NCBI GenBank assembly: GCA_034667465.1 | Contig: JAXDJV010000013.1 | Span: 248,001-312,000 of the forward strand | DNA length: 64,000 nt | DNA from: JAOBAU01 sp034667465 | GTDB lineage: Bacteria; Acidobacteriota; Thermoanaerobaculia; Gp7-AA8 | Direction of reading: 5' to 3' | Shown here: one piece after another, positions 1 to 8,517 of the stretch | Layout of the letters: every line of letters starts with the position of its first letter | How positions within the stretch are numbered: the first letter of the stretch is position 1 | Notes under the pieces: model-generated | Databases searched by the model: none | What the model was told of the DNA's origin: nothing | What the model saw: the letters and a program-made list of their open reading frames with translations, nothing else | Position numbers and translations under genes: made by a program

Positions 1-2
1 AT

Positions 3-248
3 GCGCTGCTGTTTCCCGGACCGGGCGGTGCGTCGATCGCAGCACGTCCCGGCTATCCAACTGTCATCGTACCGTTCGCAACGATTCCGAATGCGCCGAC
101 GCCGGCGTTCCCCGATTCGTTCAAAGCGAAACCGCAGCCGTACGGCGTCAGCTTCACCGGAATGGCCTGCAGCGAGCCGACGCTGCTGCGGCTCGCGTAC
201 GCGTTCGAACAGGCGACGAAGCGCCGCGTCGCGCCGCAGCTACCGTAA
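3..248 (+). CDS. Amidase-family hydrolase, C-terminal fragment (cut by window edge)
   Basis: An open frame enters from the left edge and stops at a TAA, leaving 81 residues. They match the C-terminal end of amidase-signature enzymes (GatA/acylamidase-like): GYPTVIVPF, then YGVSFTGMACSEPTLLRL followed by AYAFEQATK, the usual family ending. The family hydrolyses amide bonds with a Ser-cisSer-Lys triad, which would lie upstream outside the window, so activity and substrate cannot be judged. A palindromic repeat starts two bases after the stop. Family call is fairly sure; the exact enzyme is unknown. Confidence 0.75.
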   Translation, partial: ALLFPGPGGASIAARPGYPTVIVPFATIPNAPTPAFPDSFKAKPQPYGVSFTGMACSEPTLLRLAYAFEQATKRRVAPQLP

Positions 249-249
249 C

Positions 250-342
250 GTCATCCCGAGCGTAGCGAGGGATCCGGGTGGGCGGGGCGAACCGCTCTCT
301 CGTGCCCCGCCCGCCCGGATCCCTCGCTACGCTCGGGATGAC
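250..342. repeat. Palindromic dispersed repeat, family A, copy 1
   Basis: Inverted repeat whose 5' arm GTCATCCCGAGCGTAGCGAG continues GGATCCGGGTGGGCGGGG and whose 3' arm is the near-perfect complement ending CTCGGGATGAC. It can fold into a long hairpin. It lies between the amidase stop and the riboswitch. Related copies are at 27861, 32825, 33159, 43835 and 56590. Confidence 0.9.
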
Positions 343-364
343 TTCTTGCAGTAAGCTCTGCTCG

Positions 365-467
365 GCTGGGGAGTAGCTACCCTTCACCGGGCTGATCCGT
401 CGTCAACACGTTGCGAGAGCTTCCGGCGGATCAATCGCGCTGAACGCGCGAAGGCGAGACCACCGCG
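365..467 (+). ncRNA. yybP-ykoY manganese-sensing riboswitch
   Basis: The leader of the TerC-family gene carries the conserved pieces of the yybP-ykoY riboswitch in order: GGGGAGTAGC (369-378), CTGATCCGTCGTCAACACG (392-410) in the arm closed by GATCCG/CGGATC, and GGCGAGACC (453-461). This class binds Mn2+ and is typically found in front of TerC/Alx, MntP and P-type ATPase genes, so gene context agrees. The 3' conserved strand also forms the left side of the terminator hairpin that follows, which suggests transcriptional control: metal-bound aptamer would free the downstream gene. Not tested for covariation. Confidence 0.9.
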
Positions 468-494
468 ATTAACCATCGTGGGGTCTCGCTTTTT
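454..494 (+). terminator. Intrinsic terminator overlapping the riboswitch
   Basis: GCGAGACC (454-461) pairs perfectly with GGTCTCGC (482-489) and is followed at once by TTTTT. The left stem belongs to the conserved 3' strand of the riboswitch, so aptamer folding and termination are mutually exclusive: a classic riboswitch expression platform ending 27 bases before the start codon. Confidence 0.88.
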
Positions 495-521
495 CATTTG
501 CGCGGCTCCACCGGAGGAACT

Positions 522-1433
522 GTGCAACTCGGTTTGTGGCCCTGGGTTTTCTTCAATCTCGCTGTCCTCGCTCTCCTCGCCCTCGACCTTGGCGTGTTCC
601 ATCGCAAGGTCCATGTCGTTTCGGTGCGCGATGCGCTCGGCTGGAGCGCGGTCTGGATCGCGCTCTCGCTCGCGTTCAACGCGCTCATCTACTTCTGGCT
701 CGGCAGCGGGCCGGCGCTCGAGTTCCTCACCGGGTACGTCATCGAGAAGTCGCTCAGCGTCGACAACATCTTTGTCATCGTGCTGATCTTCGCCTTCTTC
801 CGCGTACCGGCGGAGCTGCAGCACCGCGTTCTCTTCTGGGGCATCCTCGGCGCGCTGGTCATGCGCGGCGGATTCATCGCCGGCGGCGCCGCGCTGCTCG
901 AACACTTCCACTGGGTGATCTACATCTTCGGCGGATTTCTCGTCATCACCGGCATTCGGATGGCGCTCGAGCGCGACGAGTCGTTCGATCCCGCCGACAG
1001 CATGATGATGCGGATCGCGAAACGGATCCTGCCGGTGTCGAGCGATTACGACGGCCAGCGTTTCTTCACGCGCGTGAACGGACGCCGCGCCGCGACGCCG
1101 CTCCTGCTCGCGCTGCTGATCGTCGAATCGACCGATCTGATTTTCGCCGTCGATTCGATCCCGGCCATCTTCGCGGTGACGTCGAATCCGTTCATCGTTT
1201 ACACGTCGAACGTCTGCGCGATCCTCGGTCTCCGCTCGCTCTACTTCGCACTGGCCGGGATGATGTCGAAGTTCGTCTACCTGAAGCTCGGCCTGTCGGC
1301 GGTGCTGACGTTCGTCGGCGTGAAGATGCTCCTCGCCGGCGTCTGGCCGATGCCGACGCTCGTGTCGCTCGGCGTGATCATCGGCATCCTCGCGATCGCG
1401 GTGATCGCATCGATCGTGCGAACGAGGCAGTGA
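522..1433 (+). CDS. terC: TerC/Alx-family integral membrane protein (putative Mn2+ exporter)
   Basis: 303-residue polytopic membrane protein of the TerC family. Seen: about eight to nine hydrophobic segments, the family motif EKSLSVDNIFV in the first third, ESTDLIFAVDSIPAIFA in the second half, and NVCAILGLRSLYFAL. Acidic residues in these membrane motifs are the proposed metal-binding residues. The GTG at 522 is chosen because GGAGGA sits just upstream (513-518); a TTG at 498 in frame has no ribosome site and starts right after the terminator. Alx/TerC proteins export Mn2+, and the Mn2+ riboswitch in front supports that role. TerC proteins are also known as tellurite-resistance or envelope-assembly factors. 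Confidence 0.93.
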   Translation: MQLGLWPWVFFNLAVLALLALDLGVFHRKVHVVSVRDALGWSAVWIALSLAFNALIYFWLGSGPALEFLTGYVIEKSLSVDNIFVIVLIFAFFRVPAELQHRVLFWGILGALVMRGGFIAGGAALLEHFHWVIYIFGGFLVITGIRMALERDESFDPADSMMMRIAKRILPVSSDYDGQRFFTRVNGRRAATPLLLALLIVESTDLIFAVDSIPAIFAVTSNPFIVYTSNVCAILGLRSLYFALAGMMSKFVYLKLGLSAVLTFVGVKMLLAGVWPMPTLVSLGVIIGILAIAVIASIVRTRQ

Positions 1434-2177
1434 TCACGGATTGATGGTCATCGAGAACTTGTCGAGCTGCTTCTCTCCGCTGTTGCCCACTCCGTAGAGA
1501 ACGACTTTGTACGAGCCGGGCGCGAGGAACGCGCGCGGCACGAGGATCACGAACGTATCGTTGTCGCGTTCGACGAGCGGGCCGCTCTTCCAGAGCGAGC
1601 GGTCGCGGGCGTCGACGATTTCCAGGCGGTACGCCGCGAAGATCGGCTGCGACATCAGTGGTGTGACGAGCGTGTACGCGTCGCCGCCAGGCGTCAGCGT
1701 CGCGGTCGTTCCTTCGCCGCGATAGCGATCGTCCGGCGACAGGTACCGCGACTCGGAAGCGACGCGCGGACGCCCGAGCTCCAAACGCGCCTGCCACAGC
1801 AGCGCGCCGAAGGTCAGCGCGATCGCAGCGGCAAGTGCGCTCGCGACGCGCCAGAACTGCAACACGCGCGCGCCCGGCTGTGCCGGCGGTGCATACAGAT
1901 GTTTCTCGAGCGCGCTCCACCGCTGTTTGAGCTGATCGTCAGAAACGTAACCCGGCTCACCCGGCTTCGGTTCATCCGTCGGGAACGGTGCGGTCAGCGT
2001 TCGCGCAAGCTCGGGATAGCCGGCCAGCAGTTCGCGAATCCGCTCCTCTTCATCGGGCGACAGCTCGCCGCGGCTGTAAGCGAGCATCTCTCTCGCCGTC
2101 GGCGGATCGCCGAGCTGTGCGCGCTTTTCATCGAGCATCCTGCGATGCGCGTCGTGCAATTCGGATTTCGTGATCAT
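1434..2177 (-). CDS. Putative transmembrane anti-sigma factor
   Basis: 247 residues. The N-terminal part contains LAYSRGELSPDEEERIRELL, resembling the helical anti-sigma domain (Y-x-x-GELs-x-x-E pattern) without zinc-binding cysteines. One membrane helix follows at about residues 105-125 (ASALAAAIALTFGALLW), then a roughly 120-residue extracytoplasmic domain rich in beta-type sequence. The start ATG overlaps the stop of the upstream ECF sigma gene by four bases (ATGA), so the two are translationally coupled. Expected role: hold the sigma factor at the membrane and release it on an envelope signal. The role is inferred from position and architecture; the outer domain is not recognised. Confidence 0.72.
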   Translation of the reverse strand: MITKSELHDAHRRMLDEKRAQLGDPPTAREMLAYSRGELSPDEEERIRELLAGYPELARTLTAPFPTDEPKPGEPGYVSDDQLKQRWSALEKHLYAPPAQPGARVLQFWRVASALAAAIALTFGALLWQARLELGRPRVASESRYLSPDDRYRGEGTTATLTPGGDAYTLVTPLMSQPIFAAYRLEIVDARDRSLWKSGPLVERDNDTFVILVPRAFLAPGSYKVVLYGVGNSGEKQLDKFSMTINP

Positions 2178-2740
2178 TCGTCGTCCTCCGGGAGCTCGTT
2201 GTCATCTCCCAGTCGTTCGCGCAGAAGGCGCTTCGCGTCGCGCAGCCTCGAGCGCACCGCGTCCATCGAGATCCGCAACGCCTTCGCGATCTCTCCGTAT
2301 TTAAAATCCTCGAGCCAGAGCTGCATGCACTGTCGCTGGCCCGGCGGCAGTTCCGCGATGGCGTCGTGCAGCAGTTTCCTGTGCAGCGCGTCCTGCTCAC
2401 GATCGGCGTAGTCGCGCTCCGGCGGCGCCGCCGGCTCGTACTGGCTGAAATCGGGATCGTCGATGTTGATCGTTTTCGCGCTGCGCTTCGCCGTATGCAG
2501 CGACCGCAGGCGATTGAACGCGACGTTCCGCGCGATCGTTTCGAGGAACGCCCATTCGGCTTCGCCTCGATACTCGTCCATCGCTTCAAAGAATTTCAGG
2601 AACGTATCCTGCGCGAGCTCCTCGGCTTCTTCTTCCGGCAGCCGAAAGGCGCGCACGTAGAAGTAGATGATCCGCCGGTAGTACTTCGCGTAAAGTTCAC
2701 TGAACCGGTCGCCATTGCGGCTGCCAAATCGCGTCATCAT
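2174..2740 (-). CDS. RNA polymerase ECF sigma factor
   Basis: 188 residues. Region 2 is visible in YRRIIYFYVRAFRLPEEEAE and ELAQDTFLKFFEAM (the D-x-x-Q/F helix that binds core polymerase and -10 DNA). Region 4 is in AELPPGQRQCMQLWLEDF and YGEIAKALRISMDAVRSRL, a helix-turn-helix. ATG at 2740 is chosen because sequence further upstream in frame is not sigma-like and overlaps the divergent gene. The pair sigma/anti-sigma is transcribed away from the CHAT gene, with only 39 bases between the two starts, so a promoter read by this sigma may well lie there. The regulon is unknown. Confidence 0.92.
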   Translation of the reverse strand: MMTRFGSRNGDRFSELYAKYYRRIIYFYVRAFRLPEEEAEELAQDTFLKFFEAMDEYRGEAEWAFLETIARNVAFNRLRSLHTAKRSAKTINIDDPDFSQYEPAAPPERDYADREQDALHRKLLHDAIAELPPGQRQCMQLWLEDFKYGEIAKALRISMDAVRSRLRDAKRLLRERLGDDNELPEDDE

Positions 2741-2779
2741 CGGCCGGTCTCGTTCCCGCGAGCGTATCCTGGTTGCTGC

Positions 2780-5700
2780 GTGAAAAAGCTCGTCTTCATT
2801 GCCCTCGTCCTCTGCAGTTGTGCAATGGCCTGCAGCAGAGAAGACACGAACGGGGTGAAAGGGTGGCGACGCACGACGGAGTCGCGTTTCGCCGGCGTGA
2901 CCTGGCAGTCGTGTAATGACGGTCGCTGCGGCAATGCAGCATCGACGGCGAATCGCTCGTGCAATAGCCTGATCGGTTCTCGCGGAGCCGCGGTAAAGCT
3001 GTTTCTCTCCAGCGATTCCTGCATCGACCACGCGATCGCCGCGCTCGAGAATTTCGCGGCCACGGACGCAGCGGCAAAGAGCGATCTGGCCGCGGCGTAT
3101 TACGTTCGCGCACAACGCGATCAGCAGCCGCTCGATCTGCTGCGCTCACTCGATGCCGCCGATGGCAATTCGCCGCAGGCGCTCTTCAATCGCGCACTCG
3201 CACAGGAAGCGCTCGGCCTCAGCGAAGACGCGATCGGGTCATGGCAGCAACTCCTGAAGCTCGATCGTACCGACTGGACGAACGACGCTCGCGAACACCT
3301 CGCGCGCTTGCACGAGATCGCAGCGAATGACGCCGCTGCACAATGGATTACCGCGAAGGAAGAACTTCCCGATGCCCTTCGACGGGGCGACCGCATCGCC
3401 GTCGCTGCGCTCATCGCGGAATTACCGTTCAGCGCGCAGAAATACTTTGAAGAAATCGCGTTGCCGCGATGGGCGACCGAACCGACACCGGAGCATTTCG
3501 AAGAAGCGCGCCTCCTCGCGACGGAGCTGTCGCAGCGATTGAGAGATCCGTTCGATGTTGAAGCGATTCAGGCGATTAAACGCGCGTCGTCTCAAAATGC
3601 CACGACGCTGCGCGAGGCTCATCTCCGTCTGGCCGACGCGCGGAAGAATACGCACGTTTACAAGACGAAGAACGCCGCCGAGGCGTATGCGCAGGCGGCG
3701 GCGATGTTCGCGAAGAGCGACAGTCCTTTCCGGCTGCTCGCGGAGCTCGGCAACGCCAACTCGCTGCGGTTCGATCGTCCCAATGACGCGCTCGCAACGA
3801 TCAACGAGCTCGAGGCGACAGTGCGGATACACAACTATCCGCATCTCCTCGCTCGCATTCACGGCAATCGCTCGAATCTTCTTTTCTACGAAGGGCATCC
3901 GATCGAAGCACTGTCCGATCTGGAGAACTCGCTCGACGAATACGAACCTCTCGGCGATCAGGAAAGCATCGATAACACCGCTATTGCGGCGATCGGGCTT
4001 CACCGCACGGCGGGACAGCTCGACATCGCGTGGCGCGAAGCCGTGCCGGCCGTTCGCCGGGCAATGCGCATCGTCGATACCGCGCGCCGGCACGCGCTCT
4101 TCGGCGAGGCCGCGGCAACGGCCGCCGAGGCCGGATTCCCGCGCATTGGGCTCGCATATCAGAACGCAGCGATCCGTCTCATTCAGCGAAGCCTGATCGC
4201 GACGGTCGAGCCGGCCGAAATCAGTCATCTGCAATCGAATCTCGCAATGGCATTGCGCGCACGCGCCGGCATCAAGGCAATCGGCCATCTGCCTGATGCG
4301 CCGGCCGACATCAATGAAGCGATTCGTCTTTCGCAAAAAGACGATGACCCATTGACGCGCGCGTTACAGGCGAACTTCGAGGAGGCAAAGGGACAGACAC
4401 TGCTGCAGATCGACCCGAAAGCGTCCGCGGAGGCTTTCACGCACGCGCTGGCGCTCAGCGAAGGAACCGATTACCGGACATTCCGCACGCGCCTCTTCGC
4501 GCAGCGAGCCGCGGCGTGGCGGCGCTCGGGACGGACGCTGGATGCGAAAAACGATCTCCGTTCCGCGCTCCAGGAACTGCGAAGCGAAGAGGCGGGCGTA
4601 CTGAAAAATCGTCCGGCGAAGGTCGACGACGAATTATGGAGCGCCTATTTCGCCAGATTCCAGGAGACATACCGGCTGCTCATCCGCCAGCTCGTCGAAG
4701 AGCATCAGTGGGAAGAAGCGTTCCATTACGCGGAAAAGGCGCGCGGGTATGAGCCGCTGAATCTCGTCATGGCGCGACATCCGGCGCCGGGATCGTTCAA
4801 CGGAATCAGCGCCGCCGGAGAGCCGGCGTCTCTCGATCGCGTTCGGCAGGAGCTGCCGCGCGGGACGTTCCTTTTCGAATATTGCGTCCTCGACGATCGA
4901 ACCTACACGTGGATCATTTCGCGTGACGGCTTCGACGTCGTAACGCAGCTCGTCCCACGCGAACGGATCAGGCGCTGGAGCGCGCAGTTGCAACGCGCCG
5001 TCAAGCGGCCCGACATCACGGCATTCGACACGGTGCTCTTCGCGCAATACGACGGACTGATCGCCGCACCGCTTCGCGCAGCGATGAAAATGTCCGGCGG
5101 CCGCGCTCCAGAGCGGCTCGTCATCATTCCTGACGATGCGATGCATGGACTGCCGCTCGCCGCGTCGAGCAGAAATTCGCAGCCGCGCACGTATCTCATT
5201 GAAGAGATGCCGGTCGAGGTCGACGGCAGCGCGACTCTCTATTTACTCGCGCTGGCGCGCGATGCCGAGCTGGCATCTTCGGGCAATTCATCGGCGCTCC
5301 TTGTCGGCGATCCCGCATTCAATGAACGGCTGCCGCGCGCGCGCGGCCTGCAGCGCCTCAGCGGCGCGCGGAGCGAAGTCGAGCGGCTGCGCAAACTCTA
5401 TGAGCCGCGCGTCACGATGCTCGTCGATCGTGAAGCAACGATTCCCGAATTCCTGAGACTGGCCAAAGAGAGCGCGTTCATTCAGCTCGCGGCGCACGGC
5501 GTCGTTGATGCGACCGCGCCTTCCCGCTCGGCTCTCATACTGGCGCCATCGCCGGGAAACGACGGCGTACTCGACGCACAAACACTTCTAAAGGAATTAA
5601 AACTCGATCGGACGCGGCTGGTCGTCCTCTCGGCGTGCAGCAGCGCGGGAGGACTTCCGGTCGGTCCCGAAGGGGTCGCGCCACTGGTCCGGCCGCTCAT

Positions 5701-5941
5701 TGCGGCCGGCGCTCCCGCGGTCATCGGCTCGTTATGGCCGGTCAACGACGCCACAGCCGCCGATCTGTTCGTGTCATTTCATCAGCACTATCGAATGGGC
5801 AGCGACGCGGCGGTTGCGCTGCAGGCGGCCCAGATCGAAATGCTGAAGAAAAAACTGACGTGGGCCTCGTTTCAGGTGATCGGTCACGCATCGTCACCGT
5901 TCGCGCCCAACGCCGGATTGAAAAAGGAGAAACCACCGTGA
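2780..5941 (+). CDS. TPR-CHAT caspase-like protein, predicted lipoprotein
   Basis: 1053 residues. N-terminus is a lipoprotein-type signal (KKLVFIALVL, then CSCAMAC). The middle, about residues 70-650, is helical with TPR-like repeats. The C-terminal third is a CHAT protease domain: catalytic His906 in FIQLAAHG and Cys953 in VVLSACSSAGG, followed by GAPAVIGSLWPVNDATA. CHAT domains are caspase-fold cysteine proteases; a TPR-CHAT protein is the protease of the type III-E CRISPR system, but no CRISPR is seen here. The GTG at 2780 is used because it starts the signal peptide. Divergent from the sigma gene and overlapping the next gene (GTGA). If lipidated it acts outside the cytoplasm. Substrate unknown. 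Confidence 0.88.
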   Translation: MKKLVFIALVLCSCAMACSREDTNGVKGWRRTTESRFAGVTWQSCNDGRCGNAASTANRSCNSLIGSRGAAVKLFLSSDSCIDHAIAALENFAATDAAAKSDLAAAYYVRAQRDQQPLDLLRSLDAADGNSPQALFNRALAQEALGLSEDAIGSWQQLLKLDRTDWTNDAREHLARLHEIAANDAAAQWITAKEELPDALRRGDRIAVAALIAELPFSAQKYFEEIALPRWATEPTPEHFEEARLLATELSQRLRDPFDVEAIQAIKRASSQNATTLREAHLRLADARKNTHVYKTKNAAEAYAQAAAMFAKSDSPFRLLAELGNANSLRFDRPNDALATINELEATVRIHNYPHLLARIHGNRSNLLFYEGHPIEALSDLENSLDEYEPLGDQESIDNTAIAAIGLHRTAGQLDIAWREAVPAVRRAMRIVDTARRHALFGEAAATAAEAGFPRIGLAYQNAAIRLIQRSLIATVEPAEISHLQSNLAMALRARAGIKAIGHLPDAPADINEAIRLSQKDDDPLTRALQANFEEAKGQTLLQIDPKASAEAFTHALALSEGTDYRTFRTRLFAQRAAAWRRSGRTLDAKNDLRSALQELRSEEAGVLKNRPAKVDDELWSAYFARFQETYRLLIRQLVEEHQWEEAFHYAEKARGYEPLNLVMARHPAPGSFNGISAAGEPASLDRVRQELPRGTFLFEYCVLDDRTYTWIISRDGFDVVTQLVPRERIRRWSAQLQRAVKRPDITAFDTVLFAQYDGLIAAPLRAAMKMSGGRAPERLVIIPDDAMHGLPLAASSRNSQPRTYLIEEMPVEVDGSATLYLLALARDAELASSGNSSALLVGDPAFNERLPRARGLQRLSGARSEVERLRKLYEPRVTMLVDREATIPEFLRLAKESAFIQLAAHGVVDATAPSRSALILAPSPGNDGVLDAQTLLKELKLDRTRLVVLSACSSAGGLPVGPEGVAPLVRPLIAAGAPAVIGSLWPVNDATAADLFVSFHQHYRMGSDAAVALQAAQIEMLKKKLTWASFQVIGHASSPFAPNAGLKKEKPP

Positions 5942-7011
5942 CTTTCATGTTGCGAATTCTGTTCAGCGGCCTCATGACGTTCATTCCCAGTCAGGACGGC
6001 ACTGAAGTAACCGTTCTGCTGCTCAACGTCGATCACAAGCATCTTTCCGACGACACCGAGCTCAGTCATCACAAACCTCTGCTCATCGCACGCGCCGGCG
6101 ACTGCACGGGCGATTGTCCGAAGCGCGACGCCGAAATCGCGCAATTCATTTACGCCGACAAATCGCTCAGTGCCGCCCAGGACTCGCTCGAGGAAGCGGT
6201 CGCGGGCGGCGGCGCGTGGGCGCTCGACGGTTCCGACCTCGCCGTGAACAAGGCGAGCACGAACGATCCCGATCTTCCCGACCTCGTTTTTCGCGATGAC
6301 GCGCGCGGTACTGCCAATGGACAGCCGCTGCCGATTCCGACGACCTCGGCGGAGCGCGAGGATTTCAGCTGGGTCGCCGATCTCAAACAGATCTGTCCGA
6401 CCAACTGCACCGTCAACACCGATCTGCTCGGCGAGAACCCGCCCGGCCTCGTCGCGGCGCGCCTCAAGCTGAAGAGCGGGAAAATCTTCACCTACTCCGT
6501 CGCACGCATCGGCAGCGACGTCACGCCGGTGCATTTCAAACGGCTCGACGAAACCGGCTCGACCTTGACCTATTCACAGTCGATCGCGACGTGGGTCGGC
6601 GCCGACATTGAAGTCTCAGCTGACAGCATCGAGATCGACGAGGAGAAATTCAATGGCGATCCCGGCCGGACGATGACCCTTTCGCCCGATTCGACCGGCA
6701 AAGTCGAAATCGCGGTGCTGAACCTCCCGCCGTTCGTGCCGCCGGCACCACCGTTCACCGGGACGCCGGACGTCGGCAAACACTTCGAGTCGTATTACGA
6801 CATCGTCGAAACGCCGCCGTCGGAAGCAACCCGCTTCGTACCGTTCGCCGGCGCCGCGCCGACGCTCGGCTCGTATCCGGAAGTGTCGTGGCAGGACATC
6901 CATCCATCGAACGCCCTCTGGTCGGAGCTACTCAACAAAATCCGGCTGAACATCGGCCGCACGGCCTACGAGCAGGCGCTCTGCCCTCCCGGCAAGGACA
7001 CGCTGCCGTAA
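5938..7011 (+). CDS. Unknown protein translationally coupled to the CHAT protease
   Basis: 357 residues, not recognised. Starts with GTG at 5938, inside the stop of the CHAT gene (GTGA), with AAGGAGA about eight bases upstream. N-terminus is hydrophobic (MLRILFSGLMTFI) but continues directly into charged sequence, so a cleavable signal is doubtful. Cysteine pairs occur in GDCTGDCP and ICPTNC; there is a proline run PPFVPPAPPF near residue 265. Tight coupling to the protease suggests a partner, regulator or substrate; that is inference. A strong hairpin follows the stop. Confidence 0.7.
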   Translation: MTFMLRILFSGLMTFIPSQDGTEVTVLLLNVDHKHLSDDTELSHHKPLLIARAGDCTGDCPKRDAEIAQFIYADKSLSAAQDSLEEAVAGGGAWALDGSDLAVNKASTNDPDLPDLVFRDDARGTANGQPLPIPTTSAEREDFSWVADLKQICPTNCTVNTDLLGENPPGLVAARLKLKSGKIFTYSVARIGSDVTPVHFKRLDETGSTLTYSQSIATWVGADIEVSADSIEIDEEKFNGDPGRTMTLSPDSTGKVEIAVLNLPPFVPPAPPFTGTPDVGKHFESYYDIVETPPSEATRFVPFAGAAPTLGSYPEVSWQDIHPSNALWSELLNKIRLNIGRTAYEQALCPPGKDTLP

Positions 7012-7024
7012 GAGACTCACTCAC

Positions 7025-7058
7025 GGTCCGCCACCACAACGGTGGCGGACCATTTTCT
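7025..7058 (+). terminator. Intrinsic terminator after the CHAT operon
   Basis: GGTCCGCCACC (7025-7035), loop ACAAC, GGTGGCGGACC (7041-7051): an 11-bp perfect stem followed by ATTTTCT. It separates the CHAT pair from the small lipoprotein gene. Confidence 0.8.
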
Positions 7059-7075
7059 CCATTAGAGGAACTCCA

Positions 7076-7474
7076 ATGCGACAGGTCGTTTATGCGGTCG
7101 TGCTCGCACTCGCCATCTCCGGCAGCGCCTGCAAATCGAACCGCTCTCCAATGCGCAACAGAGACGTCCGCATCTCCGCCGCGAATCTCTTTACAAGGAA
7201 ATACTCACAATCGCGCCTTGCGAGCTGGAATGTTCGCGGGCATGCAGCCGGCTCCGACTGCAGCATCCTGTTCGTCGACGCTTCAATCATCCTCGAAGAA
7301 TCGATGGTCGAAGCGTTGCATTATGGTGCCGGAGCCTATGACGTTTATCCAGGCGGCGTGCAGCGATTTTCACAAGACCATTCGTTCCGTGGGATTGCAT
7401 ACAGGGACGTATCAGGGCGCATCTGGACCTACGGTGAAATATCCTCGACCGAGGCATTGACGTCATGTCATTGA
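7076..7474 (+). CDS. Small predicted lipoprotein, unknown function
   Basis: 132 residues. The N-terminus RQVVYAVVLALAISGSAC is a lipoprotein signal with the lipobox-like SGSAC at residues 15-19. The mature part has no recognised domain; notable stretches are RLASWNVRGHAAGSDCSILF and RGIAYRDVSGRIWTYGEI. AGAGGA precedes the ATG at good spacing, supporting a real gene. Its stop overlaps the end of the convergent caspase-like gene by seven bases. It may be part of the caspase island, but only position argues for that. Confidence 0.65.
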   Translation: MRQVVYAVVLALAISGSACKSNRSPMRNRDVRISAANLFTRKYSQSRLASWNVRGHAAGSDCSILFVDASIILEESMVEALHYGAGAYDVYPGGVQRFSQDHSFRGIAYRDVSGRIWTYGEISSTEALTSCH

Positions 7475-8436
7475 CGCCTGGAAGCACCGCAGATGGCGAG
7501 CGGCATCGACTTCGCCATCCCGTCCGCGGTGAACTGCGTACCGCGGCGTGCATAAGGATCGTGGTGCTTCTGAATCCAGGTCAGCACCTGCGCGTTGACC
7601 ATCGTCGCCAGCGCGTCCGCCGTAATGATTCCGTTGGGCTTGCGCTTCATCGCACAACGAAGTCCGTCGATAATTGCAGCGGTGAAGACGCCATTCTTGC
7701 GGACGTCGTCGTCATACGCATATTCGCCGGCCGCGGCCGCAGAGAAAACGACCTGGCCATGAACGCGGCTCATTGCACGAACGAGCGCCGCCGCACAACG
7801 CGGATCGGGCTCGCCGCCGCGGGAATCGGACGTCAGTTTCTTGCGGCAGGCGTCGATCAGCACGAGCGATCTTCCGGCGTGCGACTCCGACGCGATATTG
7901 CGCACCGTCGTCTCGGCAATAGCCGTCTCGTGATGGCGGCGCAACAGCGAGTCGGCCGCCAGCAGATATTGCGCACCTTCGTCATTAATCCCATGCGTCG
8001 CAAAGGCGAATATCAGCAACCCACTTCCCTCGGCGACGCGCGCCTGCCGTTCGAGCGCGAGGAGAATGTCGGACAGTTCGGCATGCTGTTCCTGTGCGCC
8101 GGCCGCGACCAGCGCTGCGAGTCTCTGGCGTGACTCCGGCTTCTGCGCTTCGCCCGATAATGCCAGCACGACCCGCTCCGGAGAAACGAGCGCCGGCTTC
8201 GATTCGATGGCCAGCAGATACGCGAGATCGACGGCATCGTCGACCGCATACCGCACCTCCGTCAGCGTTTTGTCGTGAGTGAAGTCGCGCACACCGACGA
8301 ACAGAGCCGCCGACTGCGCCGGGTCGAACGGCGCGTCGATCGCGGCGCGCAACGGGTCGACGACGCGCACTCCTCCAATTGCCATACCGCAGGCACCAAA
8401 CGTCAGCGCCACCACAATGGCCATAACGTGTCTCAT
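7468..8436 (-). CDS. Caspase-like (peptidase C14) lipoprotein
   Basis: 322 residues. Signal-like N-terminus RHVMAIVVALTFGACG with a possible lipobox Cys16. The caspase-like fold is shown by ALFVGVRDF (first strand), GLLIFAFATHG with catalytic His148, and SLVLIDACRKK with catalytic Cys197, followed by VVFSAAAAGEYAYDDD and GVFTAAIIDGL. Family C14 cysteine proteases cleave after basic or acidic residues. ATG at 8436 has AGGAGA upstream; the open frame continues much further upstream but there it only mirrors the divergent metacaspase gene. The two genes are divergent across 81 bases, so probably co-regulated. Confidence 0.87.
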   Translation of the reverse strand: MRHVMAIVVALTFGACGMAIGGVRVVDPLRAAIDAPFDPAQSAALFVGVRDFTHDKTLTEVRYAVDDAVDLAYLLAIESKPALVSPERVVLALSGEAQKPESRQRLAALVAAGAQEQHAELSDILLALERQARVAEGSGLLIFAFATHGINDEGAQYLLAADSLLRRHHETAIAETTVRNIASESHAGRSLVLIDACRKKLTSDSRGGEPDPRCAAALVRAMSRVHGQVVFSAAAAGEYAYDDDVRKNGVFTAAIIDGLRCAMKRKPNGIITADALATMVNAQVLTWIQKHHDPYARRGTQFTADGMAKSMPLAICGASRRQ

Positions 8437-8517
8437 TTTTTGTCTCCTCTCGAACGGGCTCGGGAGGAAGACACAATTCCGCGCGAAACGTGTCGTTGAA
8501 GGGACGGAGGTCCCCAA

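Noticed and set aside
498..521. TTG start for the TerC protein
   Set aside because: No ribosome site and it lies directly after the terminator T-run; GTG 522 has GGAGGA.
2780..5941. CRISPR type III-E component
   Set aside because: No Cas gene or array in the window, and the CHAT protein has a lipoprotein signal.
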